NCBI GenBank assembly: GCA_038229875.1
Contig: JBBROA010000016.1
Span: 1 to 49,415 of the forward strand
Direction: 5' to 3'
Length of the DNA stretch: 49,415 nt
Source of the DNA: JALYUA01 sp038229875
GTDB taxonomy: Bacteria; Acidobacteriota; Thermoanaerobaculia; UBA5066; Gp7-AA6
In this document: in pieces, positions 1-8,309 of the stretch
How positions within the stretch are numbered: the first letter of the stretch is position 1
Layout of the letters: every line of letters starts with the position of its first letter
Notes under the pieces: generated by a model
What the model saw: only the letters and a program-made list of their open reading frames with translations
What the model was told of the DNA's origin: nothing
Database searches by the model: none
Position numbers and translations under genes: made by a program

Positions 1-242
1 CGGGCGTGCTCGCGGTCGCAAGCGGCTGGGCGATGCACAAGCCTGTGCAGCTCCCCTGGCTCGAGCGGCTCTTCGTCAACTACAACGGGGCGCGCATCGT
101 CCACTTCGCCGTCATGCTCGTCTTCGCCTCGTTCGTCATCCCGCACGTGCTGCTCGTGATCGGCGACGGCTGGGACACGTTCCGTTCGATGGTGGTCGGA
201 TGGTCGAGGCGGCCGCCGCGAGGGGGCCATGAAGGAGACTGA
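1..242 (+). CDS. membrane b-type cytochrome, C-terminal fragment
   Basis: The 5' end lies outside the window; the frame is open from base 3 to a TGA at 240-242. The visible part has a hydrophobic segment (ARIVHFAVMLVFASFVIPHV) with a His in the helix and a second His after it, as in the last helix of cytochrome b561 / thiosulfate-reductase-type cytochrome b subunits, where such His residues bind heme. The next gene, a molybdopterin oxidoreductase, overlaps it by 14 nt. By inference the cytochrome passes electrons between the quinone pool and that exported enzyme. The family assignment rests on the last 80 residues only. Confidence 0.6.
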   Translation, partial: GVLAVASGWAMHKPVQLPWLERLFVNYNGARIVHFAVMLVFASFVIPHVLLVIGDGWDTFRSMVVGWSRRPPRGGHEGD

Positions 243-1353
243 CGGTCTGGACGCGCCCGATCCTCGCGCTCCCGCCGAGCCGGAGGTGACAGGAAGGTCC
301 TCCGCGCTGCCTCCTACGCCGCCGCCGTCCGAGCCGGCGGAACCGGCGTCCGAGCCGGCGGAACCGGCGTCCGAGCCGGCGGCGCCTGCCGTCGAAGCGG
401 CGGGCGAGACGGCCCCGAGGATCGAAAAAAAGGCCGAGACGACCCCCCCGCCGGAAGCTCCTGCCGCCGCTCCCCCTCCGCGGCGCAGGAGCCTCGTCGG
501 CCGCCTGGCGGAGCCCGAGGAGCATGCGATCCCGGTCTCTGCAGCCGCGGTCCGGGCGCGGACGCGGCGCGATTTTCTCCTTTTCGGCGCGGGCGCCCTT
601 GCGGCCGCGGGAGGGTTCTGGTGGCTCCTCCCCGACGAGACCCGGGCGCAGCACCTCACCCCCGCGATGCGGGAGAAGATCGACTCGCTCGAAGCGCGCC
701 TCGGCGCCACTTCGGAGCGGCGCGAGGAGTTCCTGAACCGCGCGCTGACCTTCGACGACGACGTCGCCGAGGCCCTTTACTCGAAGGATCGGTCCGTGCG
801 CACATATTCGCGCTCTCAGGTGACGCCGCTTCGCAACAACTACAACGGCGCGACTCCGAATCCGTCCTACCTCCCGAGCTGGAGCCTCACGGTGACCGGT
901 CTCGCGTCGGGCCGGGACGAGAGGCTGACTCTCGACGACCTGCGCCGCTTCTCACGTCGGGAGCAGGTGACGCGCCTCTGCTGCGTCGAGGGCTGGAGCG
1001 CGGTCGCGTGGTGGGGTGGTTTTCGTTTCGCCGACTTCCTGCGCGCGTACCCTCCCGCCGCAGGCGCGCGCTGGGCGAAGCTCGAATCCGCCGTCAACCT
1101 CGATGGCGCGGGCCGTCCGGACCCGTATTACGTCTCGATCGACCTCGAGACCGCGCTCCACCCGCAGACCCTGCTCGCGACGCATTTTTCGGGCAGACCA
1201 CTTCCGGTCGAGCACGGCGCGCCCCTGCGCCTCATCGCGCCGATGAAGCTCGGCTTGAAGAACATCAAGGCGATCACGGCCATCGAGCTCACCGACGAAG
1301 AGCCCGAGGACTACTGGAATGAGCGCGGGTACTCCCGATACGACGGGTTGTAA
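229..1353 (+). CDS. Tat-exported molybdopterin-dependent oxidoreductase (sulfite oxidase / MsrP-like fold)
   Basis: This 374-residue protein has three parts. Residues 1-110 are a Pro/Ala/Glu-rich low-complexity stretch. A twin-arginine signal follows (TRRDFLL at 112-118, then a hydrophobic Ala/Gly-rich segment to about 134). The rest is a molybdopterin domain with the cofactor-binding signature CCVEGWSAVAWWGG at 251-264, in which Cys252 is the likely Mo ligand. The family oxidises sulfite or reduces sulfoxides in the periplasm; the substrate here cannot be read. It overlaps the upstream cytochrome b, so the two are probably co-translated, and a tatA gene lies 3 kb downstream. A Tat signal 110 residues from the N-terminus is odd: either the protein is anchored with a cytoplasmic tail or the true start is further in, though no ATG is present between the repeat and the RR motif. 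Confidence 0.8.
   Translation: MKETDGLDAPDPRAPAEPEVTGRSSALPPTPPPSEPAEPASEPAEPASEPAAPAVEAAGETAPRIEKKAETTPPPEAPAAAPPPRRRSLVGRLAEPEEHAIPVSAAAVRARTRRDFLLFGAGALAAAGGFWWLLPDETRAQHLTPAMREKIDSLEARLGATSERREEFLNRALTFDDDVAEALYSKDRSVRTYSRSQVTPLRNNYNGATPNPSYLPSWSLTVTGLASGRDERLTLDDLRRFSRREQVTRLCCVEGWSAVAWWGGFRFADFLRAYPPAAGARWAKLESAVNLDGAGRPDPYYVSIDLETALHPQTLLATHFSGRPLPVEHGAPLRLIAPMKLGLKNIKAITAIELTDEEPEDYWNERGYSRYDGL
331..387 (+). repeat. in-frame 21-bp tandem repeat in the oxidoreductase N-terminus
   Basis: Two exact 21-bp units (331-351 and 352-372) and a partial third (373-387) encode the heptapeptide EPAEPAS twice, then EPAAP. The repeat lies in the Pro-rich extension before the Tat signal. Copy-number change would keep the frame and alter only linker length. 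Confidence 0.85.
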
Positions 1354-1407
1354 TCGCGAAAGACCGCCGATGCGCGGTTCTGGCCTCTCGTTTGCTCGTC
1401 TCCAGGC

Positions 1408-1614
1408 ATGGAAGACATTGCCGTTCGGTGGAAATGCCCGACGTGCGACGTGAGCCACCTGCAGCTCGTGCCCGGCAACGCGAAGGACGTCCTGAGCCTG
1501 AAGCTGCGCTGCCCCGGCTGCGCTTCTGAAAGCGCCCTGTGCGACAGCGTGCAGGAGGTGCGCCCGGAGCATCGGACGCGTCGATGGCATCAACCCAAAT
1601 CGACGTCCCCCTGA
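1408..1614 (+). CDS. small zinc-ribbon-like protein
   Basis: This 68-residue protein has two CPxC knuckles, CPTC (Cys10/13) and CPGC (Cys35/38), spaced as in a zinc ribbon, with a basic C-terminus. I do not recognise the family. It follows the oxidoreductase by 54 nt on the same strand, but no clear ribosome-binding site decides the ATG. It could be a small zinc-binding adaptor or regulator; reality as a gene rests mainly on the paired Cys motifs. Confidence 0.45.
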   Translation: MEDIAVRWKCPTCDVSHLQLVPGNAKDVLSLKLRCPGCASESALCDSVQEVRPEHRTRRWHQPKSTSP

Positions 1615-1659
1615 GCCGATCGGAGACCTGAGCGGCCTCGAAGGCCGGGGCGCGAGAAC

Positions 1660-1944
1660 CTAGGCTTCGGGGCTCGGAGGGCGCCGCGACGGGCCGGGAG
1701 GCTCGAGCTCCGGCAGCCGGTCGTACTCGAAGACGATCGAACCGCCGTCGCGCTTCAGGTCGGCGACTCTCACCGCGGCGAGCTCAGGCGGCACGCGGAG
1801 AACCAGCCAGAGATACTCGAACGTCTCCTCCGAGGAGGTGCAGGTCCTCACGAGGACGGATGCCTCGGGAGGGCCGATCAACACGCGGATTCTCTCGGGA
1901 CGCCGGCGATCAATGGCGATTTCGACTCGAGGACGACCCAACAT
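1660..1944 (-). CDS. hypothetical protein, 94 aa
   Basis: The ATG at 1944 is chosen because the codons upstream of it in the same frame (back to 1980) look like spacer. The protein begins MLGRPRVEIAIDRRRPERI, has alternating hydrophobic and charged residues suggesting a beta-rich fold, and ends in a Pro-rich tail. No catalytic motif or family is recognisable. It stands alone between convergent and same-strand neighbours. Confidence 0.4.
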   Translation of the reverse strand: MLGRPRVEIAIDRRRPERIRVLIGPPEASVLVRTCTSSEETFEYLWLVLRVPPELAAVRVADLKRDGGSIVFEYDRLPELEPPGPSRRPPSPEA

Positions 1945-2066
1945 GCGAGAACAATAGCAAACGAGGGATTGCGCAAGCACTCAATTTCTTACGCTGACTT
2001 CAGAAAGATTTTACGGGTCGGTCGGCATGAAATCGGATAGAGGGAAAGAACGACTCAGTTCAGTCT

Positions 2067-3329
2067 TCAGTCTTCTAGCCGCAGGTCCACCTTGTCCGCG
2101 AGCTCGTCGGTCAGCCGGTCGATGGGACGCTTCATCCGGCGCTCGGCGGCGGCTGGCCCCGCCGCCAGCTCCATCTCGAGAACGACTCCATCGAGCTCGT
2201 TCACCAGATGGCTCAACTGCCCCGCCTCCAGAACGGCTTCGACGAGCGAGCGGTAGTACTGGAGCGTCCCGTTGTTCTCGTCCTTGAAATTCAACCGCTG
2301 CGCGAAGTCGAGCCGCCGGTAGGCGCACAGGAGGGCGCGGGCGCTCTGAAGCTTCCCGGCGCACACGAGGCGCCGCACGGGCGCGGAGCTGTGACGGAAG
2401 TAGAGCGAGTAGAGGCGCGGATCCCCGCCGGGTTTGAGCGCGGACTGAGCCTCGCGGCGCCCGCGCGCGAGAACGGCCGCCCGGTCGCCGAACCGTTCGC
2501 GGATCTGTTCGAGTCGCGACGCAGACTCATCGTCGCTCTCTTCTTCGTCGAGGGGCAGGAGCGCGGCGATCGCCTCGTCCTCGCCCCCCCCGTCCTCGAG
2601 CACCAGAAAGGCGGCGCCCATTCCCCGGGCGAGCGCCGCAGTGTCGCGGGAGCGGGAGGCCGGGCCGGACGCCGCCTCGAGAGAAAAGTGGATGGCATCC
2701 GAGATCCGCGCCGCGAGCGGCGCCCTGGAGGCGAACGGGACCGTGGGCTCGTCGTCCGCAGGAGCCGGAGGCGCGGGCGAGGGCGCGGGGGCGGGGGCGG
2801 GGGCGGGTGCGGATTGCCTCGCGGGCGATTCGACCGGAGCGGCTTCCACGGCAACCTCGGACGGAGGGCCGGCGGGCTCCCCCGCCTCCTCTTCCCCGTC
2901 GGGCCGGGGGGGCGCGGCCGGCAGGGTCTCGTCCAGGGCCTCCGCTTCGGTGAGAGCCGCCCGCTGATTCGCGAGGGTGACTAGAAGATCGAGATCTCCA
3001 AGCACCGCCCGGGCCCGGCCGGGATCGTCCGAGCTGCGGCACAGGAAGGACACCCGGTTGCGGGAGCGGTTCAGATGGAATCGCGCAAAGCGCGCCGATC
3101 TCCGCCGGACCAGTACGAACGCCTCGACCCAGCGGTCCTCGAGCACCCCCCCGAGGTTGACGTAGTGCTCGCTCCCTTCGGGTTCCCAGGAAGCGAGAGA
3201 GCTGAAGTCGACCGAGACCGGCCCTTCGGGATTCTCCAATGCCACCTCGCAGTTCCTCTTCAGAATAACGCACCGTCCGGAAGTGGCACACGATCGGACC
3301 ACCTCAGCGGCTCTCGCGCTTTTGTTCAT
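2067..3329 (-). CDS. protein with a degenerate HD-like (RelA/SpoT hydrolase-type) domain
   Basis: The 420-residue protein starts at the ATG at 3329. Residues 1-135 form an N-terminal domain of unknown type. Residues about 135-200 are a Pro/Ala/Glu linker with a run of AP dipeptides. Residues 205-390 align by eye with single-domain HD phosphohydrolases related to guanosine polyphosphate hydrolases: EDEAIAALL, an IRERFGDR segment, RLVCAGKLQSARALLCAYRRL and a GTLQYYRSLVEAVL helix. In active members the first segment ends ALLHD and the second reads AADKLHNA. Here they are ALLPL (256-260) and AGKLQSA (324-330), so the metal-binding His-Asp and the later Asp are missing. It is probably a non-catalytic HD fold. 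The alignment is from memory of the family, so the call is moderate. Confidence 0.55.
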   Translation of the reverse strand: MNKSARAAEVVRSCATSGRCVILKRNCEVALENPEGPVSVDFSSLASWEPEGSEHYVNLGGVLEDRWVEAFVLVRRRSARFARFHLNRSRNRVSFLCRSSDDPGRARAVLGDLDLLVTLANQRAALTEAEALDETLPAAPPRPDGEEEAGEPAGPPSEVAVEAAPVESPARQSAPAPAPAPAPSPAPPAPADDEPTVPFASRAPLAARISDAIHFSLEAASGPASRSRDTAALARGMGAAFLVLEDGGGEDEAIAALLPLDEEESDDESASRLEQIRERFGDRAAVLARGRREAQSALKPGGDPRLYSLYFRHSSAPVRRLVCAGKLQSARALLCAYRRLDFAQRLNFKDENNGTLQYYRSLVEAVLEAGQLSHLVNELDGVVLEMELAAGPAAAERRMKRPIDRLTDELADKVDLRLED

Positions 3330-3399
3330 CCGCTGGCGTAATGACGTCCGCCCGCGCCAACGAACCGCCGATTTCCTCCGCTGTTTTTCCGCGGGCCCG

Positions 3400-3529
3400 G
3401 ATTCTTCCCGGCGGTCAGCGCGGTCCGGCAATCGTGGGAGTCGATGAGAGCACCTGCATGTCGGTGACTGGCCACGAGACGAACGCGATGTTCCGCCGCT
3501 ACACGGGGATCATCGATCCGTCCGAGTAG
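3400..3529 (+). pseudogene. tyrosine recombinase (integrase), C-terminal remnant
   Basis: The last codons read MSVTGHETNAMFRRYTGII, which is the typical end of phage/plasmid integrases: the conserved GH box and the nucleophilic Tyr (in FRRY). In another frame just upstream, DSSRRSA resembles the HDLRRSA box with its His lost, so at least one frameshift separates the two parts. The rest of the integrase is absent. It marks an old integration event in the accessory region; it cannot be functional. Confidence 0.6.
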
Positions 3530-3720
3530 CTGGCCGGTTGTCAAAAAGGGACGACTTCTGCCGAGGGGACATGATCGGGCAGATGAGCGAAGCGGGGCGC
3601 AGTTTCCAAGGCCTAAGCGGCCTCGCTCCAAATCGGAGGGTCTGGCCCCGAGCCGCTAGAACTGATTAGGGTTAGATCTCTCCCCGAGGTGCCGACGTTG
3701 TATCCCTGCTCCTTGTCAGT

Positions 3721-4140
3721 CTACGTGACCATCTTTTTTGCCGAAGCAATCGCCGCGTCCACGCCGGACTTTTCACGAATTGTCTTGATCTGTTTCCGCG
3801 CGGTTTTCGATAGCGGCCGAATGGCCGCGAGATATCTCCCCTGAGCCTGGCGTGTCGCCTTGACCGCTGCCGAGACGATTTGCCGGCGCGGTTTCCGGGT
3901 TGCTTTCTCCGCTCCACGGATGCCCGACGCTGTCTTCCTGACTGCCTCCTCCGCCAGCTCAAACCCGTCGACTCCGAGCTTTTTCATCCGATCGCGGATC
4001 TCACCGACGACACGCTCTCGATTCTTAAGGGCACGTTCGACGGTGCTGAACGCGAGCCTTCCCTCGTGAACGAGAAAGGAAAGCGCGTGGTGGGCTTGTT
4101 CTTGAGAAATCGACGCGAGGGTCTGTCGCCGTCTGGCCAT
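3721..4140 (-). CDS. hypothetical basic helical protein, 139 aa
   Basis: It begins MARRRQTLASISQEQAHHAL and is rich in Lys, Arg and Ala, mostly predicted helical, with a strongly basic second half (repeated K/R-x-x-A patterns). This looks like a DNA- or RNA-associated histone-like tail, but no family is recognised. It is transcribed divergently from tatA across a 211-bp spacer that is AT-richer than its surroundings and probably holds both promoters. Confidence 0.5.
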   Translation of the reverse strand: MARRRQTLASISQEQAHHALSFLVHEGRLAFSTVERALKNRERVVGEIRDRMKKLGVDGFELAEEAVRKTASGIRGAEKATRKPRRQIVSAAVKATRQAQGRYLAAIRPLSKTARKQIKTIREKSGVDAAIASAKKMVT

Positions 4141-4351
4141 AACGTCTCCTGTTGTTCTACGTTCCGTACCGAATAATAACGCAGTGACGGAGGGGGGCTT
4201 TTGGCGCTCGCGTGAAGCTACGGATCAGAGAGACGCATAAAGTACACGTAAATAAACGAGACGCCGGTGCCTTAAGAAGTTGATTGCGGAAGAAAAGCCT
4301 CGCGTGTAAGACTTCCACGTCTCGCGGCTCGTCTAGTCGGAGGGATAAGCA

Positions 4352-4519
4352 ATGTTTGAAGGACTCCTGCAACCGATGCATCTGCTCGTGATTCTTGGAA
4401 TCGCCATGCTGGTTTTCGGACCGAAGAAACTCCCGGAGCTCGGGAAGGGACTGGGCGAGGCAATCCGCGGATTCAAGGAGTCCCTGAAGCCAGAGGAGCC
4501 CACCCCTCCTCCAAAATAA
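4352..4519 (+). CDS. tatA: Sec-independent protein translocase TatA, short form
   Basis: This 55-residue protein has the full TatA plan: a short periplasmic N-terminus (MFEGLLQPMH), one membrane helix (LLVILGIAMLVF), the conserved FGPKKLPELGKGLG hinge and amphipathic helix (residues 22-35), and a charged Pro-rich tail. A GGAGG ribosome-binding site lies at 4339-4343, 8 nt before the ATG, which fixes the start. TatA forms the pore for folded proteins with twin-arginine signals; the oxidoreductase at 229-1353 is a plausible client. No tatC or tatB is nearby. At 55 residues it is at the short end of the family. Confidence 0.88.
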   Translation: MFEGLLQPMHLLVILGIAMLVFGPKKLPELGKGLGEAIRGFKESLKPEEPTPPPK

Positions 4520-4619
4520 GCGCAAGCAAGAACGAATCCTCTAACAAAGGGTGCGCTCCGGAGTGCTGAAAGGCTAGACACGCCTTGAAACGAGAGAAAA
4601 ATCCCCCCGCGAATCGAAA

Positions 4620-5373
4620 CGATGCCGACCGCATCGTGCCGCTCTTCCTCCCCACGAGATGACGCAACCTTTGCAGGACGGGGAGGCCGCTCTGCCCGCC
4701 ATCGCCCGCACCTGACCTACCGCGGCGGACGCTGCTGACGTCGGTCGAGGTCACCACGATCTTCTGGGGGCAGGCATGGAAGGCTCAACAGGCCCCCCAT
4801 GGTCAGTCAGGTCAATTCCTTCTTCAACTTCGTCCTGACGAGCTCCTCCTCGACCAGCTGGCGGAGCATACGGTCCCAGGAAAAGCGATCGGACACAGGG
4901 AGCGGGCTGGGACCGTTACGATCCAGACCCCTGCACCGACCGTCAACTTGACAGACGCGGCGGTTCGGACGTTCCTGAAGCGGCAGCTTTCGACAAATCC
5001 CAGCTTTCCGAAAGCCAGGGGCGAACTCGTTGTACTTTGTCTTCCTGCCGCCCGGAGTGAAGGTGGCGCTCGGGGGTTCCCAGTCGTGTCAAGCTTTCTG
5101 CGGATACAACGACGCGATCGGAACTCAGATCTTCTACGCGGTGATGCCGTTTCCCGATTGCTCCGGGTGCCGGGGAAATCTCGCGCCCTTCGACGCGCTG
5201 ACAGCGACCAGCTCGCACGAGCTCTGCGAGGCGATCACAGATCCGATCCCGGGCAAGGGCTGGTATGACGACGCGAACGGCGAGATCGGAGACATTTGCG
5301 CCTAGAAGACCAAGAAGCTTGGCGCCGATACGGTCCAGCTCGAGTGGTCAACTCGGCGGGGGGCTGCATCTAA
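4620..5373 (+). pseudogene. decayed secreted protein gene (HE-motif metalloprotease-like family)
   Basis: A protein can be followed through several frames: VEVTTIFWG (near 4745), VNSFFNFVLTSS (near 4812), LDQLAEHTVPGKAIGH (near 4850), NLTDAAVRTFLKRQL (near 4945), then LYFVFLPPGVKVALGG to GWYDDANGEIGDICA (5033-5302). The last part has SHELCEAITDP, an HE-containing motif typical of a secreted protein family I know only by pattern. Breaks: frame changes near 4735, 4800-4845 and 5012-5022; a Trp-to-amber codon at 5303-5305; a further shift near 5348. The end NSAGGCI then stops at 5371-5373. So many lesions make sequencing error an unlikely single cause. The exact beginning is uncertain. Confidence 0.65.
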
Positions 5374-5742
5374 GCGGTGCTGTCCCTTGCAAAGGGGGTG
5401 TCTCCGCTTGGACTACGGCGGCCGGACGACGTCTCCGTGGCCGGATTCGTAGAGAATGGCCTCTTCCTCCTTGCATCGCCGGTACGTCAAGGCGGGCGGG
5501 GTCGGGTTCCACATCAGGACGGAAGGCTCACCTGGCGCGAGCGGGTATTGGAGGCGAACTACAACGCTCAGGTCGGGGACCCTCTCAGTCTTCGGGCTCC
5601 GCGTTCACTTACACCCTTGACCCGTGACCATAGGTCGCGACGGACAGCCGCGACTTATCGCCAATGAGTGAGCCTGTCTGGAGTTCTGCTCGCCGCCGAG
5701 ATATCTAAGATGCGAGTCTGGGATCCGAATTATGGAGGACAC
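5374..5742 (+). other. spacer without a recognisable gene
   Basis: Open frames here have no recognisable motif and read as continuation of the decayed region. The only functional signal is the GGAGG at 5734-5738, just upstream of the DUF421 gene start. Confidence 0.5.
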
Positions 5743-6333
5743 ATGTTCGACCTCGGCGGACTCCACTTTTCAACCTTGGGCAATACGATCCTACGCAGCT
5801 TCCTCGTGTACCTTGCCATTCTGGCGGCACTCCGCCTCGCTGGTAAACGGCACGTCGGACAACTCTCGCTGGTGGACTTTGTCCTCGTGCTGCTTGTCTC
5901 CAACGCGGTTCAGAACGCAATGGTTGGGTCTGACACATCGCTGGCAGGAGGATTGGTTGCGGCGCTCACGCTCATCACGCTGAATCTGCTCCTGACGAAG
6001 CTCGTCTTGAGAAGCGAGCGTCTGGGATCCGCTCTTGAGGGTCAGCCGTCGCTGCTCGTGCGCAACGGCAAGATCATTGAGGACCACTTAATCCGCGAGG
6101 GGATACGCGCCGCCGAGCTCGAGGCGGCTATTCGGGAGCATGGTTTCGAAGATGCCTCTTCCTGCCGAACCGTGATTCAGGAGATCGACGGGTCTATTTC
6201 GGTCGTGCCATACGAATCCGGGCAAGGCGGGAAGGGACCCCAGAAGTGGGAAGAACATCACCTTCCTGGCGTCCGTCTCCGGAAGGTCGGGCACCGTCGG
6301 TCCGGGCGACGCGGGGGGCGGCCGGGCCAGTAA
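5743..6333 (+). CDS. YetF/DUF421 family membrane protein
   Basis: The ATG at 5743 is preferred because GGAGG lies 4 nt upstream and because family members begin with a short MFDLG-like sequence; an in-frame ATG at 5710 is the alternative. The 196-residue protein has three membrane helices (about residues 10-105), the family signature AGKRHVGQLSLVDFVLVLL and SNAVQNAMVGSD, then a soluble domain with LVRNGKIIEDHL, LEAAIREHG and the ending GSISVVPY. The role of the family is unsettled; members are inner-membrane proteins with a cytoplasmic or surface C-terminal domain. The tail after about residue 165 is basic and looks lineage-specific. Confidence 0.85.
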   Translation: MFDLGGLHFSTLGNTILRSFLVYLAILAALRLAGKRHVGQLSLVDFVLVLLVSNAVQNAMVGSDTSLAGGLVAALTLITLNLLLTKLVLRSERLGSALEGQPSLLVRNGKIIEDHLIREGIRAAELEAAIREHGFEDASSCRTVIQEIDGSISVVPYESGQGGKGPQKWEEHHLPGVRLRKVGHRRSGRRGGRPGQ

Positions 6334-6415
6334 CGGCCCTGACCTGGATATGAGGTTCGCGCCGAAACTGCCGACCGCGGAGTGGTTGGTACTCAAAATC
6401 TTCTAGGAGTCTTGA

Positions 6416-7810
6416 ATGAACAAGGCACGGGCGTCGGAAGTTAAATGGGCGTCGTGCGTCGCTGCCTTGCGCGTAAAAGATTGGGATGGCCTTCGGGCGC
6501 AGTTGGCCCGTCTGCACCCCGCGGATATCGCGGCCTTGATCATTGATCTCCCGAGCGACGAGGAAGGCGTTGTTTTTCGGCTTCTTAGTCAGGAGAGTTC
6601 CAGACGAGTCTTCGGCTACCTGCCTTTGGAGCGCCAGGAGGGCCTACTCCACTCGCTTTCAACGGACGAGCTCAAGTCCTTGCTGGATGAAGTTTCCCCC
6701 GACGATCGGACGCGCCTTTTCGAGGAACTCCCGGCAGAAGTGACCCGCAGGCTTCTGGAGGTGCTGTCGCCCGCGGAATTGAGCAACGCCCGCCTGCTTC
6801 TGGGATACCCGGAGAACTCAGCAGGCCGTTTCATGACACCGAAGTACGTGGAAATACCTCCGGAGATGACGGCTTCGGAGGCACTGGCTCGAATCCGCAG
6901 CACGGGGAAAGGGAAGGAGACCCTCAACGTCATTTATATCGTCGATTCCAGCGGGCGACTCGTTGAGGATCTTCACCTCGGTTCCCTCGTACTCGCCGAG
7001 CCGGGCACGAAAGTTACCGAGATTCCAGACCCCGGACTGGTCGCGATCGCCGCAACCGACTCAGTCGAGGACGTACTCCGGGCGTTCGAAAAATACGACC
7101 GCATCGCCCTCCCAGTTGTCGACCGTGACCACCACATGCTTGGCATCATCACGGTTGATGACGTTCTCGACCTCGCAGAGCGCGAGACAACGCGCGATAT
7201 CCAAAAAGCGGGAGGGTCCGAAGCGCTGGATGCTCCTTATTTGAAGACGGGGTTCTGGGCGCTGCTCCGTAAGAGGGGGGGCTGGTTGTCGGCTCTCTTC
7301 CTCGGCGAAATGTTGACTGCCACCGCGATGGGATACTTCGAAATCGAAATCCAGAAAGCAGTTGTGCTCGCCCTCTTCGTCCCCCTCATCATCAGCAGTG
7401 GCGGGAATTCGGGTTCCCAGGCAACCTCCCTGATGATTCGATCCCTGGCCCTCCGGGAGCTGCGCCTCCGAGATTGGAGGCTGGTCTTTAGACGAGAACT
7501 CTCATCAGGGCTCCTGCTCGGAGGATTTCTTGGTTTCATCGGCTTTCTTCGGATCGTGCTCTGGCAGCATCTTCACTTCACCAACTACGGCGTCCATTAC
7601 CTGCTGGTGGGGGGCACGGTGTGGGCGAGCCTGGTCGGGGTCGTGATGTTCGGTTCTCTTTCGGGGAGCATGTTGCCCTTCATCCTGCGTCGACTTGGTT
7701 TCGATCCCGCGACGAGCTCAGCTCCTTTTGTCGCGACCCTGGTGGACGTCACTGGACTTGTCATCTACTTTTCGATCGCGCTCTTGTTCTTGCGGGGAAC
7801 CTTGCTCTAG
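6416..7810 (+). CDS. mgtE: magnesium transporter MgtE
   Basis: The protein is 464 residues, the usual family length. Order: N-terminal superhelical domain (1-130, with HPADIAALI and LPSDEEGVV), two CBS domains (about 135-255), a connecting helix and five membrane helices (280-464). SSGGNSGSQATSLMIRSLAL is the conserved transmembrane signature. MgtE is a Mg2+-selective channel whose cytosolic domains sense internal Mg2+ and close the pore. AGGAG about 7 nt upstream supports the ATG. It stands alone, with DUF421 upstream on the same strand. Confidence 0.95.
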   Translation: MNKARASEVKWASCVAALRVKDWDGLRAQLARLHPADIAALIIDLPSDEEGVVFRLLSQESSRRVFGYLPLERQEGLLHSLSTDELKSLLDEVSPDDRTRLFEELPAEVTRRLLEVLSPAELSNARLLLGYPENSAGRFMTPKYVEIPPEMTASEALARIRSTGKGKETLNVIYIVDSSGRLVEDLHLGSLVLAEPGTKVTEIPDPGLVAIAATDSVEDVLRAFEKYDRIALPVVDRDHHMLGIITVDDVLDLAERETTRDIQKAGGSEALDAPYLKTGFWALLRKRGGWLSALFLGEMLTATAMGYFEIEIQKAVVLALFVPLIISSGGNSGSQATSLMIRSLALRELRLRDWRLVFRRELSSGLLLGGFLGFIGFLRIVLWQHLHFTNYGVHYLLVGGTVWASLVGVVMFGSLSGSMLPFILRRLGFDPATSSAPFVATLVDVTGLVIYFSIALLFLRGTLL

Positions 7811-8089
7811 GGTCCGGGAGGCGGCGGTTGACAGAGTCTCTACGCCGGGCTCCGAGAGTGCTGTGTCGGGTTTCGGTTTCGTTGGGTGGGAAGGGCGGGT
7901 GGACAGAGTCCTCTAGCGAAATTCCTTCTCTCTGCTCCGCGCGAACCGCCAGAGGTGTCCTTCTTTCCGCAGACTGCCCCCAGGTTCGTCGACCCGTTGC
8001 GCCGGTTTCGGCGCGACGCCACTCGAGACGACCCACCCAGCACGGCTCTTGCACGGCGTTCTCCCGGGATCCTGTTCCCAAAAAGGAGA
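7811..8089 (+). other. spacer after mgtE, nothing recognised
   Basis: No family motif, RNA or clear terminator is visible on either strand. The sequence resembles degraded coding DNA. Confidence 0.4.
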
Positions 8090-8245
8090 GTGTCCAGTCG
8101 TGGAGGAGAAGGCGGCAAGCAAGGCGGTGGGCCCAGTCAAGGGGGTCAGAAGGGCGCCGGCCAGCCGGGTCAGAAACCCGGTGGGCAGGAGGAGAAGGAC
8201 ACGGAATGGTGGAGCGCCGTCTGGAGCGCTTCGCGAATTAACTGA
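8090..8245 (+). CDS. possible small Gly/Gln-rich protein
   Basis: A GTG-initiated frame of 51 codons encodes a Gly/Gln/Lys-rich sequence with repeated GGQK-like units, ending in a Trp-rich tail. The composition resembles short low-complexity bacterial proteins, but the AAAAGGAG upstream is too close to the GTG to be an ideal ribosome-binding site. It may be spurious. Confidence 0.25.
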   Translation: MSSRGGEGGKQGGGPSQGGQKGAGQPGQKPGGQEEKDTEWWSAVWSASRIN

Positions 8246-8309
8246 AGCGGGCCCACCCGATCCTCCCGCGTTCCCGGCGTCGTTCCTTCTGTCCGGTATA
8301 GTCCTCCGC

